Source of the DNA: Salinibacterium sp. TMP30
GTDB taxonomy: Bacteria > Actinomycetota > Actinomycetes > Actinomycetales > Microbacteriaceae
Reading direction: 5' to 3'
Assembly (NCBI RefSeq): GCF_038397785.1
Contig: NZ_CP151642.1
Location: 992,001 to 1,056,000, forward strand
Length of the DNA stretch: 64,000 nt
Shown here: positions 17,515-26,322 of the stretch, piece by piece
Layout of the letters: each line of letters starts with the position of its first letter
Numbering within the stretch: position 1 is the stretch's first letter
The notes under the pieces: model-generated
Seen by the model: only the letters and a program-made list of their open reading frames with translations
Databases searched by the model: none
Told to the model about the DNA's origin: nothing
Position numbers and translations under genes: made by a program

Positions 17515-18003
17515 CTAGTCAGCCACGAGTTCCGCCGCATAGCTGCGAATTGATCGCGAGTAGATCGGCAAATAGTCAGCTAGCGCCATGAGTGCCACCG
17601 AGACTGCCTGAGTGGAGTCTCCGCGGCTTGCTAGCGCGAGGGCCAGAAAGGCCGCGGATGGCCCCGTCCACTCGTCGTCGGGATGCTCGTGCAATTGCCG
17701 CTCAAGCATCGCGATCGATTCATCGATACGGCCGAGGTTGCGCAGCGTACTGGCCAACTGGATGACCGCTTGTGGACGGCGGGTGGCATCCAACCCACTT
17801 TCTAACGCTCGACGGTAAAGCGGTTCGGCCTCTGCTTCACGCCCGGCATAATCACGAGCTCCCGCCGCTTCGAAGAGTGCTTCGGCATCGTCGGCGTCGC
17901 GCTCCGCGACAAGTTCATCGATCGCGTTAACGACATCGCCGTCAGCCAGTGAGTCTGCGTGCGACCAGATAGCGGCGACTCGATCGCGCCAGTTGTCATT
18001 CAT
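17515..18003 (-). CDS. TPR-like helical repeat protein
   Basis: The 162-residue protein consists of paired helices of tetratricopeptide type, for example [29 protein letters not shown], then [25 protein letters not shown] and [22 protein letters not shown], covering about residues 40-150. There is no signal peptide or membrane segment. Proteins of this group are widespread in Actinobacteria and probably mediate protein contacts; no partner is known to me. It is divergent from clpP1, so the 120-bp region between them holds regulatory sequences for both. Confidence 0.8.
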   Translation of the reverse strand: MNDNWRDRVAAIWSHADSLADGDVVNAIDELVAERDADDAEALFEAAGARDYAGREAEAEPLYRRALESGLDATRRPQAVIQLASTLRNLGRIDESIAMLERQLHEHPDDEWTGPSAAFLALALASRGDSTQAVSVALMALADYLPIYSRSIRSYAAELVAD

Positions 18004-18038
18004 TTTGTGAGCCTACAAGCAGCAATAGACGACGCGGT

Positions 18039-18056
18039 ACTTTGCCTAGGGCGAAC
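18039..18056. promoter_or_regulatory. Candidate ClgR-binding site upstream of clpP1-clpP2
   Basis: ACTTTGCCTAGGGCGAAC matches the actinobacterial ClgR consensus WNNWCGCYNANRGCGWWS, as I recall it, at every position except one (TGC for CGC) and is close to palindromic around CTAG. It lies 67 bp upstream of the clpP1 start and about 25 bp upstream of a GATAGA -10-like element at 18082-18087, a spacing suited to activation. ClgR activates clpP1P2 in several Actinobacteria. Confidence 0.6.
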
Positions 18057-18123
18057 AAGCCAGATTCGGGCCGTGTACTCGGATAGATTCGTTCTTAAGC
18101 GATTACTGAAACGGAGCGCAACA

Positions 18124-18744
18124 ATGGCCCAACCGGCATTGGTCTCAAGTGTTTTTGACCAACTCCTCAAAGATCGCATCATCTGGCTCGGCTCAGAGGT
18201 GCGGGACTCGAACGCGAATGAGATCTGCGCAAAGATCTTGCTGCTCGCGGCTGAGGACCCCAAGCGCGACATCTACCTGTACGTCAATTCACCCGGTGGA
18301 TCGATCACTGCGGGTATGGCGATCTACGACACGATGAAATTCGTGCCCAATGACATCGTCACCGTAGGCATTGGCCTTGCCGCTTCGATGGGGCAGTTCC
18401 TGCTCTCGTCGGGAACAAAGGGCAAGCGCTACATCACCCCCAACGCTCGTGTGCTCTTGCACCAGCCATCAGGCGGATTCGGTGGAACGTCAGCCGACAT
18501 CCAGACTCAAGCTGGCGTCATCCTCGATATGAAGAAGCGCATGGCAGAGCTCACTGCCGAGCAAACCGGCAAGAGCGTTGAGCAGGTTCTCATTGACAAC
18601 GACCGGGACAACTGGTTCACGGCACGTGAAGCGCTCGAATATGGCTTTGTTGACCACCTGCGCGAATTTGCTTCCGATGTCGTCGGTGGCGGCGGAACCG
18701 AAGAAGGCGCTTCCGACGACGACGCCAACAGCAAGAAGGACTGA
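18124..18744 (+). CDS. clpP1: ATP-dependent Clp protease proteolytic subunit 1
   Basis: ClpP subunits form the tetradecameric proteolytic chamber fed by ClpX or ClpC. The catalytic Ser88 lies in GLAASMGQ, His113 in LLHQPSGG and the likely Asp162 in DNDRDNWF. At 206 residues it has a short acidic tail ([14 protein letters not shown]). I chose ATG 18124, preceded by a CGGAGCG site; the open frame further upstream runs through the candidate ClgR box and promoter. Two bases separate it from clpP2, and actinobacterial ClpP1 and ClpP2 act as one mixed complex. Confidence 0.96.
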   Translation: MAQPALVSSVFDQLLKDRIIWLGSEVRDSNANEICAKILLLAAEDPKRDIYLYVNSPGGSITAGMAIYDTMKFVPNDIVTVGIGLAASMGQFLLSSGTKGKRYITPNARVLLHQPSGGFGGTSADIQTQAGVILDMKKRMAELTAEQTGKSVEQVLIDNDRDNWFTAREALEYGFVDHLREFASDVVGGGGTEEGASDDDANSKKD

Positions 18745-18746
18745 CA

Positions 18747-19421
18747 ATGACGAATTTCAACCTCGGAGCACAAGCGCCCGCCGGCATTGGTCGTCCGGAT
18801 GCTGATGCTCGCTACATTCTGCCCACATTCGAAGAGCGCACGGCGTACGGCTACAAGCGCCAAGATCCTTACGCGAAGCTTTTCGAAGATCGCATTATCT
18901 TCTTGGGTGTTCAGATCGACGACGCCTCCGCAGATGACGTCATGGCTCAGCTTCTCGTGCTCGAGAGCCAAGACCCTGACCGCGATATCGTGATGTACAT
19001 CAACTCACCCGGTGGCTCGTTCACTGCGATGACGGCGATCTACGACACGATGCAGTACATCCGCCCGCACATCCAGACTGTGGTTCTCGGTCAGGCAGCT
19101 TCTGCCGCGGCCGTAATCACCGCGGGAGGCACCAAGGGCAAGCGACTGGCACTGCCGAACGCTCGCATCATGATCCACCAGCCCGCTGGCGGATCAGAAG
19201 GTGCAAGTCAGGCTTCGGACATCGAGATCCAGGCTCGTGAGATCCTCCGGATGCGTACGTGGCTAGAAGAGACTCTGTCTCATCACTCGAACCGCACTGC
19301 CGAGCAGGTCAATAAGGATATCGAGCGCGACAAGATACTGAGCGCCGCTGAGGCTGTTGAATATGGTCTCATTGACCAGGTGCTGACAAGTCGCAAGACG
19401 CTTCCCGCGATTACGAGCTAG
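18747..19421 (+). CDS. clpP2: ATP-dependent Clp protease proteolytic subunit 2
   Basis: This is the partner of ClpP1 in the hetero-tetradecameric protease. The 224-residue protein has an N-terminal extension ending in YILPTFEERTAYG, the nucleophile Ser119 in GQAASAAAV, His144 in MIHQPAGG and a downstream DKILSAAEAVEYGLIDQ that carries the acidic site. It begins two bases after the clpP1 stop, so the pair is surely one operon. A strong hairpin follows 45 bp after the stop. Confidence 0.96.
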   Translation: MTNFNLGAQAPAGIGRPDADARYILPTFEERTAYGYKRQDPYAKLFEDRIIFLGVQIDDASADDVMAQLLVLESQDPDRDIVMYINSPGGSFTAMTAIYDTMQYIRPHIQTVVLGQAASAAAVITAGGTKGKRLALPNARIMIHQPAGGSEGASQASDIEIQAREILRMRTWLEETLSHHSNRTAEQVNKDIERDKILSAAEAVEYGLIDQVLTSRKTLPAITS

Positions 19422-19466
19422 CCAGTGCACAACTAGTTTCACCTGGACGCATCAAGCGTCTGGACG

Positions 19467-19508
19467 CAATTGAGGCGGCCATCCGAAAGTGGATGACCGC
19501 CTCAATTG
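19467..19508. terminator. Bidirectional terminator between clpP2 and the copper operon
   Basis: CAATTGAGGCGG-C-CATCC and GGATG-A-CCGCCTCAATTG form a 17-bp stem with one mismatch around a six-base loop, between two convergent stop codons (19421 and 19552). Confidence 0.85.
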
Positions 19509-19551
19509 TCGTTACGGGCGCGATTCGCGGGCGCGGTGAGATCTGTGCTTG

Positions 19552-20175
19552 CTAGCTTTCACTCTTCTTTCGTTTCACCGAGATGAGGAAGATCGCGACT
19601 CCGGCAACAATCACAAGGACGATTGCAGATGCGACGAGCACAACCGTCGACGCATCAACCGCGGGGAACTCATTGGTGTTCCCAGCCTCGGACGGCGCGC
19701 TTTCGTCGGTAGGCGCAGTCTCGTCGAGCGTGCCTCCGCCGCACGCCGGAGGAGCGTTGAGCCCTTCAGAGATTGTCTGATTGGCCTCAGGTTGCCAGTC
19801 GAAGTTGATCTCCCCAGACATAGTGTGTCCGTCTGAGGAGACGAGCTGCCACAGCATTAGGTAGCTGCCGGGCTCGCCGAGTTCGGCGGCAGTTGAGAGC
19901 GAATCGTCGCGGATGGTGAAACAGCCGTCGCCAAAGTAATCTCCGGCCTCGTTTGTGACCTGAATGGCGAAACCACCACCGTCTCCCGCAAGGTCAAGCA
20001 GGGTGTCGTTCGTGCTCACTGAAAACTCGCTCGGTAGTTCAGTCAGCGTTTCGCCCTCTGTGGGCGAACTCGCCACGAGATAGTTATGCGCGTACGCGGG
20101 CGCGGCCACGAGCAGCACGAGTGCTGTGATCGCGGCCGCGCTGAACGCAGCGCCAATGTGGGTAAGTCGACGCAT
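19552..20175 (-). CDS. CopC-domain copper-binding protein, membrane anchored
   Basis: CopC-type proteins bind Cu(II) outside the membrane. The 207-residue precursor has a signal peptide (about 1-29, ending PAYA) and then begins His-Asn-Tyr; the exposed N-terminal His with the Asp and His of SSDGHTMSGEINF is the known Cu(II) ligand set. A Thr/Glu/Ser-rich linker follows from about 145 and a C-terminal transmembrane helix (STVVLVASAIVLVIVAGVAIF) with a basic end (SVKRKKSES) anchors it. Two cysteines (GDGCFTI, PPACGGG) are extra. It is the third gene of a minus-strand run after a small membrane protein and a YcnI protein, nine bases after the latter. Confidence 0.9.
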   Translation of the reverse strand: MRRLTHIGAAFSAAAITALVLLVAAPAYAHNYLVASSPTEGETLTELPSEFSVSTNDTLLDLAGDGGGFAIQVTNEAGDYFGDGCFTIRDDSLSTAAELGEPGSYLMLWQLVSSDGHTMSGEINFDWQPEANQTISEGLNAPPACGGGTLDETAPTDESAPSEAGNTNEFPAVDASTVVLVASAIVLVIVAGVAIFLISVKRKKSES

Positions 20176-20184
20176 GGGTGAACC

Positions 20185-20895
20185 TTACTTATTGATTGGG
20201 CGACGGAAGGCGAATGCCAGTACGACCGCTCCGAGTCCGGCGATGAGCCCGGCGATACCGAGACCGCGCGCCACAGGATCGCTGCTGTCGCTGGCTTCAG
20301 CGTGGTCGCTTTCCGAGGTTTCATCGTCGGCGTGCGCGTCGTCGGTCACCGCTGCATCGTGGTGAACAACTGGTGCGTCGTTAACGAAGAGCACCGGGGC
20401 TGGCTTCTCTGCGCCTTCGTCGACTCCGTTCCAGCTGACGACGCTTCCGTCGGTGTAGGTCTGGTCCGCAGCCAGAATCACGCTTCCGGCGTCGGGCACC
20501 GGGCCGAGCGAGATGGGGAGCAATAGCAGTGCCCCAGCTCCCAATTCTGACCCAGCCTGGGCAGTCCAGATGATCGAGGTTACGGCTTCGGTGATTTCGC
20601 TTTCGCCGACCATGACCGGCTCCGGCAGCTCGCTGCGAACCAGTTCAGTATCCCAGCCGGGCACGGGCACAAAGCGCACGCTCGTGAATGGTGTGTCGGT
20701 TGGGAGCTTCAGCTCCACGCGGTTGGTCTTTTCCGTCTCTGACTCATTCGGTACCTTAACGGTGATGAGGGCATACGCGCCGGCTTCAGCCTGCTCTGGG
20801 GCGATGGAGACATGAGCCATGGCTGCCAGCGGTGCAGCAAAAGCGAGGGTTGCGCCTGCCGCGAGGGCGAGGGCAGATTTAGTGAAGGTGTTCAT
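20185..20895 (-). CDS. YcnI-family (DUF1775) copper-binding protein
   Basis: The 236-residue precursor has a signal peptide (about 1-27, ending LAAMA) that leaves His as the first mature residue (HVSIAPEQAEAGAY). In the B. subtilis relative this His, with a Glu and a Trp, binds one Cu(II) ('monohistidine brace'); matching glutamates are in EQAEAGAY and a Trp is in VPVPGWDTEL. After the domain comes a linker with HHDAAVTDDAHADDETSESDHAEA (His/Asp rich, broken here as HHDAAV..DDAHAD..DHAEA) and a C-terminal transmembrane helix. Its neighbours are CopC downstream and an uncharacterised membrane protein upstream, a standard copper-handling context. Confidence 0.9.
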   Translation of the reverse strand: MNTFTKSALALAAGATLAFAAPLAAMAHVSIAPEQAEAGAYALITVKVPNESETEKTNRVELKLPTDTPFTSVRFVPVPGWDTELVRSELPEPVMVGESEITEAVTSIIWTAQAGSELGAGALLLLPISLGPVPDAGSVILAADQTYTDGSVVSWNGVDEGAEKPAPVLFVNDAPVVHHDAAVTDDAHADDETSESDHAEASDSSDPVARGLGIAGLIAGLGAVVLAFAFRRPINK

Positions 20896-20952
20896 GGTGT
20901 TCTCTCTAACGGGTCGCGGAATTGCGACAAAAGTAGGGGGATACTGTGCGCG

Positions 20953-21531
20953 CTAAGCCGCGAAAGTCGCGACGGGTGGGCCGCGATAACGCATCGCTGA
21001 GAGAAATCGTGTGGCAAAAGTTGGAACGTCAAGCGCGTGCATCGGAAGCTGATGCTGGCCGCCGCGCACCCTGACGGGAGTCACCGAAGTGAGCAGTCGC
21101 GCTAGGAATAGGTGCGCAGTGGCGAGTAAGCCCCAGAACGCAAGCTCTGCGTAGCGGACCATCACAATCGTGACGACGGCGGCAATGAGGTGGGTTAACG
21201 ACATTGCCGAGTTCGCGGTCTGCGCCGCTGAACTGAAGCCCAGAGTCATGGCTGACATGTCGTGCCGCGCAATACCCTCGGGGGCGAGCATCGCGCTGAA
21301 TAGCGTGTGGTACATCCCTTGGCTGGCAAGAATCGCGATCGTTAAGCGCACCAACGACACGGTGCGACTGGCCAGCAGTGTGCACACGGAGATCGAAATG
21401 ACGAGGGAGACCGTTATTCCGAACAACGACGGGGCAACCCCGCCAGCGAGTTGGTGAGAGAGTGCCGCTGCGAAGGTCGCGAAGATCGCCGCCGCACTGC
21501 CACGAAGCACACGCATCGTACGTGTATGCAC
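20953..21531 (-). CDS. Uncharacterised multi-pass membrane protein of the YcnI-CopC operon
   Basis: The 192-residue protein has four to five hydrophobic segments. Histidines and methionines lie in or beside them: LSHQLAGG, GMYHTLFSAM, ARHDMSAMTLG, SLTHLIAAV, ATAHLFLAR. The C-terminal part is soluble and basic (VTPVRVRGGQHQLPMH). I do not recognise a named family, but the first place in an operon with two Cu(II)-binding proteins points to copper or other metal handling, perhaps filling the role CopD has elsewhere; that is inference. The start is GTG 21531 with AAGGAG about five bases upstream. Confidence 0.75.
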   Translation of the reverse strand: MHTRTMRVLRGSAAAIFATFAAALSHQLAGGVAPSLFGITVSLVISISVCTLLASRTVSLVRLTIAILASQGMYHTLFSAMLAPEGIARHDMSAMTLGFSSAAQTANSAMSLTHLIAAVVTIVMVRYAELAFWGLLATAHLFLARLLTSVTPVRVRGGQHQLPMHALDVPTFATRFLSAMRYRGPPVATFAA

Positions 21532-21724
21532 GCTGCTCCTTCTCTCAACTGAGTCGAACTCTTTAACCCTAGTTCGTATCCGGAGGCAGAATCGCTTGGT
21601 CAGACACCCGTTGGCTGGTGCCTAGCAGCGACGCGACGAAACGCCGCCCGTAATGGTGACGATGACTAACCGAATATCGGGTTAGGCTCGTTGTCAAGGC
21701 ATTTACTCAAGGAGAGGAACCGGC

Positions 21725-23002
21725 ATGGCCCGAATTGGGGAAAGCGCGGACCTGCTCAAGTGTTCCTTCTGCGGCAAAAGCCAAAAGCAGGTACAGCAAC
21801 TAATTGCCGGTCCGGGCGTGTATATCTGCGACGAGTGCGTAGATCTATGCAACGAGATCATTGAAGAACGTCTGGCAGAAGCCGGCGAAGAGGCGTCGAG
21901 CGAATTTGATCTGCCCAAGCCCCGCGAAATCTATGCGTTCCTTGGCGAATATGTTATTGGCCAAGAGGCAGCCAAGCGTGCACTCTCTGTCGCCGTCTAC
22001 AACCACTACAAGCGCGTTCGTGCCCGCAATACCATCACATCGGCAGATGCTCTCATCGACGACGTAGAGATCGCCAAGTCCAATATCTTGCTCATCGGAC
22101 CCACCGGTTGTGGCAAGACCTATCTCGCGCAAACCCTTGCGAAACGACTTAACGTTCCTTTCGCTGTTGCAGACGCAACCGCTCTCACTGAGGCCGGATA
22201 CGTCGGCGAAGATGTCGAGAACATCCTACTGAAGCTGATTCAGGCGGCTGATTACGACGTCAAGCGCGCCGAGACCGGCATCATTTACATCGACGAGATA
22301 GACAAAATCGCACGCAAGGCGGAGAACCCTTCGATCACTCGTGACGTGTCCGGCGAAGGCGTTCAGCAGGCTCTCCTCAAGATTTTGGAAGGCACAGTCG
22401 CGTCTGTTCCGCCTCAGGGTGGTCGCAAGCATCCGCACCAAGAGTTCATCCAAGTCGATACGACCAACGTGCTCTTCATCGTTGCGGGAGCTTTCGCGGG
22501 GCTTGAGGAGATCATCTCAAACCGTGCAGGTAAGAAGGGCATCGGCTTTGGGGCTCCGCTGCACAGCAAGGGTGACGACGTTAACCTCTTCGGTGAAGTG
22601 CTGCCAGAAGACCTTCACAAGTTTGGGCTCATTCCCGAGTTCATCGGCCGATTGCCTGTAGTGACCACAGTGACGCAGCTCGATCAGGTCGCGCTTATGG
22701 ACATCCTGACAACTCCCAAGAACGCGTTAGTACGTCAGTATCAGCGGATGTTTGAGATCGATGGCGTTGAGCTCGAATTCGAACACGACGCACTTGAGTC
22801 AATTGCTGATCTCGCCGTACTGCGTCAGACCGGCGCCCGAGGCCTGCGTGCGATCCTCGAAGAAGTTCTCGGGCCGATCATGTTCGATGTTCCGTCAGAC
22901 GAGACCGTCGGCCGCGTGATAGTGACGAGGGCTGCCGTGCTCGAAAATGCCGCTCCGACTATTATTCCGCGCGAGCTGATTCGCGAAGAAAAGTCTGCCT
23001 AA
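21725..23002 (+). CDS. clpX: ClpX, ATP-dependent unfoldase of the Clp protease
   Basis: ClpX recognises tagged substrates, unfolds them with ATP and feeds them into ClpP. The 425-residue protein has the N-terminal zinc-binding domain (Cys13, Cys16, Cys35, Cys38), Walker A GPTGCGKT at 125-132, Walker [12 protein letters not shown], the IGF-type ClpP-docking loop in KKGIGFGAP, and the sensor-2 arginine region ARGLRAI near the C-terminus. A ribosome-binding site AAGGAG precedes ATG 21725. It is divergent from the copper operon; the 193-bp gap holds both promoters. It is about 2.3 kb from clpP2 but separated by the copper genes, so it has its own promoter. Confidence 0.97.
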   Translation: MARIGESADLLKCSFCGKSQKQVQQLIAGPGVYICDECVDLCNEIIEERLAEAGEEASSEFDLPKPREIYAFLGEYVIGQEAAKRALSVAVYNHYKRVRARNTITSADALIDDVEIAKSNILLIGPTGCGKTYLAQTLAKRLNVPFAVADATALTEAGYVGEDVENILLKLIQAADYDVKRAETGIIYIDEIDKIARKAENPSITRDVSGEGVQQALLKILEGTVASVPPQGGRKHPHQEFIQVDTTNVLFIVAGAFAGLEEIISNRAGKKGIGFGAPLHSKGDDVNLFGEVLPEDLHKFGLIPEFIGRLPVVTTVTQLDQVALMDILTTPKNALVRQYQRMFEIDGVELEFEHDALESIADLAVLRQTGARGLRAILEEVLGPIMFDVPSDETVGRVIVTRAAVLENAAPTIIPRELIREEKSA

Positions 23003-23088
23003 CCTTCTGCTAACTAATCAGCACTGCCTAGCAGCCGCGGTATGTCAGCCCGCTGGCGACGATCGTTGAGTTGCTTCTGCTGTGCAAG

Positions 23089-23175
23089 CGATGTTCCTGA
23101 GGGCGATCTTGCTGGGCAAATTGAGCCCCAACCTGATTCGGGTAAGGCTGGGAGTGGATCGCCCTCAGGGCATCG
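23089..23175. repeat. Large stem-loop with a perfect 13-bp core
   Basis: CCTGAGGGCGATC (23096-23108) and GATCGCCCTCAGG (23157-23169) are exact reverse complements; CGATG and CATCG extend the stem outward after a 2-base mismatch. The 48-nt interior has its own short pairings (GGGC/GCCC, ACC/GGT). It may be a clpX terminator, but a structured RNA is equally possible. Confidence 0.65.
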
Positions 23176-23359
23176 TGCTAGGTGACGCATAAATTTCGGG
23201 GGAACGTCAGTGTGTCCGGTCCTATTCTGCCCGTAGTTGCAGTGTTTGCGAAAGCGTTTCACCAATTTTTATGGAGCGAGCACAATAATCCGTCGGAACT
23301 TGCAAATATCCCGCGCGTAAGTGACAACCGCAGCCCCCATATCGCTGGGCGGACTGCAT

Positions 23360-23393
23360 AGCGCGGCAGCCGTCGTTGGATAGCAACCGCGCT
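23360..23393 (-). terminator. Likely dcp terminator hairpin
   Basis: AGCGCGG (23360-23366) pairs with CCGCGCT (23387-23393), with GTTG/CAAC inside, ten bases past the dcp stop on the minus strand. Confidence 0.5.
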
Positions 23394-23402
23394 CACACAG
23401 GG

Positions 23403-25427
23403 CTAGTTCAAGCCGCGACGGTTGAGCAGCGGCTGCAATTCGGCGTCTTGGCCGCGGAAGTCGCGGAACGCTTCCAACGGGTTCTTTGAGCCACCAACGC
23501 CGAGGAGTAGCGTGCGGAAACGATCACCGTTTTCGCGAGTGAGCCCGCCGTTATTCGTGAACCACTCGACCGTGTCGGCATCCAAAACTTCGCTCCAAAT
23601 GTAGGAGTAATAGCCGGCGTCATACGCCGAGTTCGCGAAGATATGCTGAAAGTAGGTGCTCGAGTAGCGAGGGGGAACCGCCGGATTATTGAGCCCAACG
23701 TCCGCCAGGGCTTGCGCCTCGAAGGCTGCCACATCCGTGACGTCATCGTCGGCACTGATGCGGTGCCACGCCTGATCAATGAGGGCCGCAGCCAAGTACT
23801 CACTTGTGAGGAAGCCCTCGTTGAATGCTGCGCTCGCGTGAATCCGTTCGACGATCTCACGCGGCATAGGTTCGCCGGTCTCATAGTGCTTGGCGTAGTT
23901 GTCGAGAACCTCGGGCCAGAGCATCCACATCTCGTTCACTTGGCTAGGAAACTCGACAAAGTCGCGGTAGGTGTTGGTCCCCGAGAACTTCGGATAGGTA
24001 ACGCGCGCAAACAGCCCGTGCAGTGCATGCCCGAATTCGTGGAACAGTGTGTTCACTTCGTCGTACGTCAGAAGAGTAGTTTCGCCGGCGCCGGGCTTCG
24101 GCACGTTGAGGTTGTTCGTCACGATCACCGGATGCCCCAGCAGCTCTGACTGCGAAATGAGTGAGTTCATCCACGCCCCGCCACGCTTAGAATCGCGAGT
24201 GTACAGGTCGAGTGTGTACAGACCGACAGGGCTACCATCGTCATTCGTTACCTCGAACACTCGAACGTCAGGGTGGTAGGTGGGGAGGTCATAACGCTCG
24301 CTGAACGTCACACCATAGAGCTTGGTTGCAGCAAAGAAGACGCCATCACGCAGCACCCGTTCAGCCTCAAAGTAGGGACGCATCTGGGTGGTGTCGACGC
24401 TGTACTGTTCGGCGCGAACCTTCTCGGAGTAGTACGCCCAGTCGGCTGCGGTGACTTCCGTTCCGGCTAGCTTTTCAAGCGCTGAATGCTCCGCGCGGGC
24501 ATTGCGTGCTGCAGCAGGGGCAAGCGTGCCGAGCATGTCTGCGACCCGTTGCGGATTCTGTGCCGTCTCGTCAGCGGTGACCCACGCTGCGTGACTCTCG
24601 AAGCCGAGCAGCGCTGCACGTTGGGAGCGCACCCGAGCAATTTCGAGCACCAGAGCGCGGTTATCACACTCCCCGCCCCGAATGCCGCGCGACCGTGATG
24701 CAGCCAAGACACGACCGCGAACATCCGCGTTACGCAAAACGGAGAGGTGTGGCTGGTTTGTGGGCAAGATCAGGGTGATCAGATATTTGCCGGTCAGTCC
24801 GCGTTCAGCCGCAGCGCTTGCCGCTGCCGAAATCTCCGACGCCTCCAAACCGTCGAGCTCATCGACGCTGTCGACAACAACGGCAAGATCATTCGTGTCA
24901 GCAAGAAGGTTCTTTTCGAACTTGGTAGTCAAGCTCGACAGCCGCGAATTGTAGTCGCGCAAGGTTGCTTTCTCGTCATCGCTGAGCCCCGCGCCTGAAA
25001 GAGTGAACTCGGTGAAGTAGCGCTCCACAAGGTAGCGCGCTTCGGCATCCAATTCGCTTGAGTCGAGGCCGTCGTGAAGCAGTTGGATGCGCCCATAAAG
25101 GTCACTGTTGAGGTTGATGGCGTCGCGGTGAGCCGCAAACTTTGGGGCGATTTCTTCTTCGAGGGTGTCGGTCGCTGCGTTACTGTCTGCAGACGTCTTG
25201 TTGAAGAACACAATAGCGGCGCGCTCTAGGATCTGACCGCTGCGTTCTAGCGGAATCATGGTGTTCTCAAAGGTTGGCGAATCACTCTGAGCGGTAATCG
25301 CTGCGATCTCCTCAAGCTGCTGCCTCATGCCTTCCTCGAATGCTGGAGCGTAGTGCTCGTCAGCGATATCGGCGAATGCCGGCATGCCAAATGGCAGGGT
25401 GCTGGGTTCAAAGAAAGGATTGGTCAT
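23403..25427 (-). CDS. dcp: M3-family peptidyl-dipeptidase
   Basis: This zinc peptidase removes dipeptides from the C-termini of oligopeptides, clearing products of larger proteases. The 674-residue protein has the M3 signature FHEFGHALHG with zinc ligands His463, His467 and Glu492 in DFVEFPSQ, and the conserved end-region PRYSSTYFQHIFA and YSYIWSEVLDAD of the Dcp/oligopeptidase A group. The start ATG 25427 lies only 23 bp from the divergently transcribed methyltransferase start, so promoter elements of each overlap the other's coding sequence. Confidence 0.94.
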   Translation of the reverse strand: MTNPFFEPSTLPFGMPAFADIADEHYAPAFEEGMRQQLEEIAAITAQSDSPTFENTMIPLERSGQILERAAIVFFNKTSADSNAATDTLEEEIAPKFAAHRDAINLNSDLYGRIQLLHDGLDSSELDAEARYLVERYFTEFTLSGAGLSDDEKATLRDYNSRLSSLTTKFEKNLLADTNDLAVVVDSVDELDGLEASEISAAASAAAERGLTGKYLITLILPTNQPHLSVLRNADVRGRVLAASRSRGIRGGECDNRALVLEIARVRSQRAALLGFESHAAWVTADETAQNPQRVADMLGTLAPAAARNARAEHSALEKLAGTEVTAADWAYYSEKVRAEQYSVDTTQMRPYFEAERVLRDGVFFAATKLYGVTFSERYDLPTYHPDVRVFEVTNDDGSPVGLYTLDLYTRDSKRGGAWMNSLISQSELLGHPVIVTNNLNVPKPGAGETTLLTYDEVNTLFHEFGHALHGLFARVTYPKFSGTNTYRDFVEFPSQVNEMWMLWPEVLDNYAKHYETGEPMPREIVERIHASAAFNEGFLTSEYLAAALIDQAWHRISADDDVTDVAAFEAQALADVGLNNPAVPPRYSSTYFQHIFANSAYDAGYYSYIWSEVLDADTVEWFTNNGGLTRENGDRFRTLLLGVGGSKNPLEAFRDFRGQDAELQPLLNRRGLN

Positions 25428-25437
25428 GCATCCACCC

Positions 25438-25443
25438 TATTCT
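25438..25443 (+). promoter_or_regulatory. Candidate -10 element giving a leaderless methyltransferase mRNA
   Basis: TATTCT ends seven bases before ATG 25451, so transcription would begin at or near the start codon. No clear -35 element is seen. Confidence 0.35.
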
Positions 25444-25450
25444 CGTCAGT

Positions 25451-26023
25451 ATGACTCGCGAGCGTTATACCCACGGCCATCACGAAAGTGTCCTCAAATC
25501 GCACACGTGGCGAACGATCGCCAACTCTGCCGCGTACCTTGAGCCACACCTTCAGGCGGGCCTTTCGCTACTCGATATCGGTTGCGGCCCAGGCACCATC
25601 ACGGCGGAGTTCGCCGAACGTCTCTCGCCCGGCAAGGTCGTCGGGCTGGATGCCGCCCCCGCAGCAATCGAAAAGGCGTCGGCCTTCGCCGCAGTCAACC
25701 TCAGTTTCATTGTCGGTGACGCCTATGCGCTGCCGTTCGGTGATAACAGTTTCGATCTCGTGCACGCGCACCAGACTCTGCAGCACCTCGCGGATCCGGT
25801 AGCGGCTCTCCGGGAAATGAAGCGCGTGGCCAAACCTGGCGGCCTCATTGCAGTTCGCGATGTCGACTATGCGGGGACTATTTGTTTTCCTGAGATCCCG
25901 GGGTTGCGGGTGTGGGCTGATGTGTACGACAGCGTGCACCGCAGCAACGGGGAAGAACCAAACGCGGGCCGCCGGCTGAAGGCGTGGGCAATGCCGCACG
26001 GTGAGATTCTCGCGAAAGCGTGA
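25451..26023 (+). pseudogene. Class I SAM-dependent methyltransferase with an apparent internal deletion
   Basis: The N-terminal Rossmann domain is intact: MTRERYTHGHHESVLKSH, motif I DIGCGPGTIT near residue 42, VVGLDAAP, FIVGDAYALPFGDNSFDLVHAHQTLQHL, and KPGGLIAVRDVDY. After GEEPNAGRRLKAWA the protein jumps to MPHGEILAKA and stops at 190 residues. From memory, full-length relatives have about 265 residues, with some 75 more after the GRRLLAWA helix, and end in a segment like WFAMPHGEIL. The visible C-terminus therefore looks like the true end joined to the middle, an in-frame loss of the cap region. It may be inactive or altered; whether it is expressed is unknown. Confidence 0.6.
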
Positions 26024-26061
26024 TCTCACCGGCGGCCTACCGGTCTAGCTTGTGAGCAGTC

Positions 26062-26322
26062 TTATTGGGCTGCGGCTTCTTCTACGGATACGGTGCCGTC
26101 GGCACCTTGGCGCACGATGGTGCCGTCATCAAGTTCGGCGACGGGGCGCGATTCTAGCCACGTGAGCGTCCAACGCCACGCGGTTGTATCGAGGTGGGCG
26201 ACATCCGCTTCAACGCCCGCGATCGCCTCGCGCATTGCCGCATCGAGGGGTTCGGGCGCGGTGTCACCGACCGACCAGCGTGTGCCGAGCTGCACTACAC
26301 GTTCTTTTCGTAGAGGATCCAC
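26062..26322 (-). CDS. Small conserved hypothetical protein
   Basis: The 86-residue protein contains VVQLGTRWSVGDTAPEPL, a helical AMREAIAGVEADV and WRWTLTWLESRPVAELDDGT followed by IVRQ, a pattern I recall from short proteins of related actinobacteria, but no function is known to me. It has no signal or membrane segment. Its start overlaps the end of the GNAT gene by 28 bases on the same strand, so the two are probably cotranscribed and coupled in translation. Confidence 0.7.
   Translation of the reverse strand: MDPLRKERVVQLGTRWSVGDTAPEPLDAAMREAIAGVEADVAHLDTTAWRWTLTWLESRPVAELDDGTIVRQGADGTVSVEEAAAQ

Larger units (their letters stand above)
23003..23402. other. 400-bp gene-free region between clpX and dcp
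   Basis: No credible gene is seen; the one minus-strand frame here has a composition unlike a protein. It holds a long inverted repeat at 23089-23175 and a hairpin at 23360-23393. Both flanking genes are convergent, so terminators are expected, but the length and structure exceed that need. Confidence 0.6.

Noticed and set aside
23014-23265. 83-codon minus-strand frame in the clpX-dcp gap
   Set aside because: It runs across both arms of the inverted repeat and shows no protein-like pattern.
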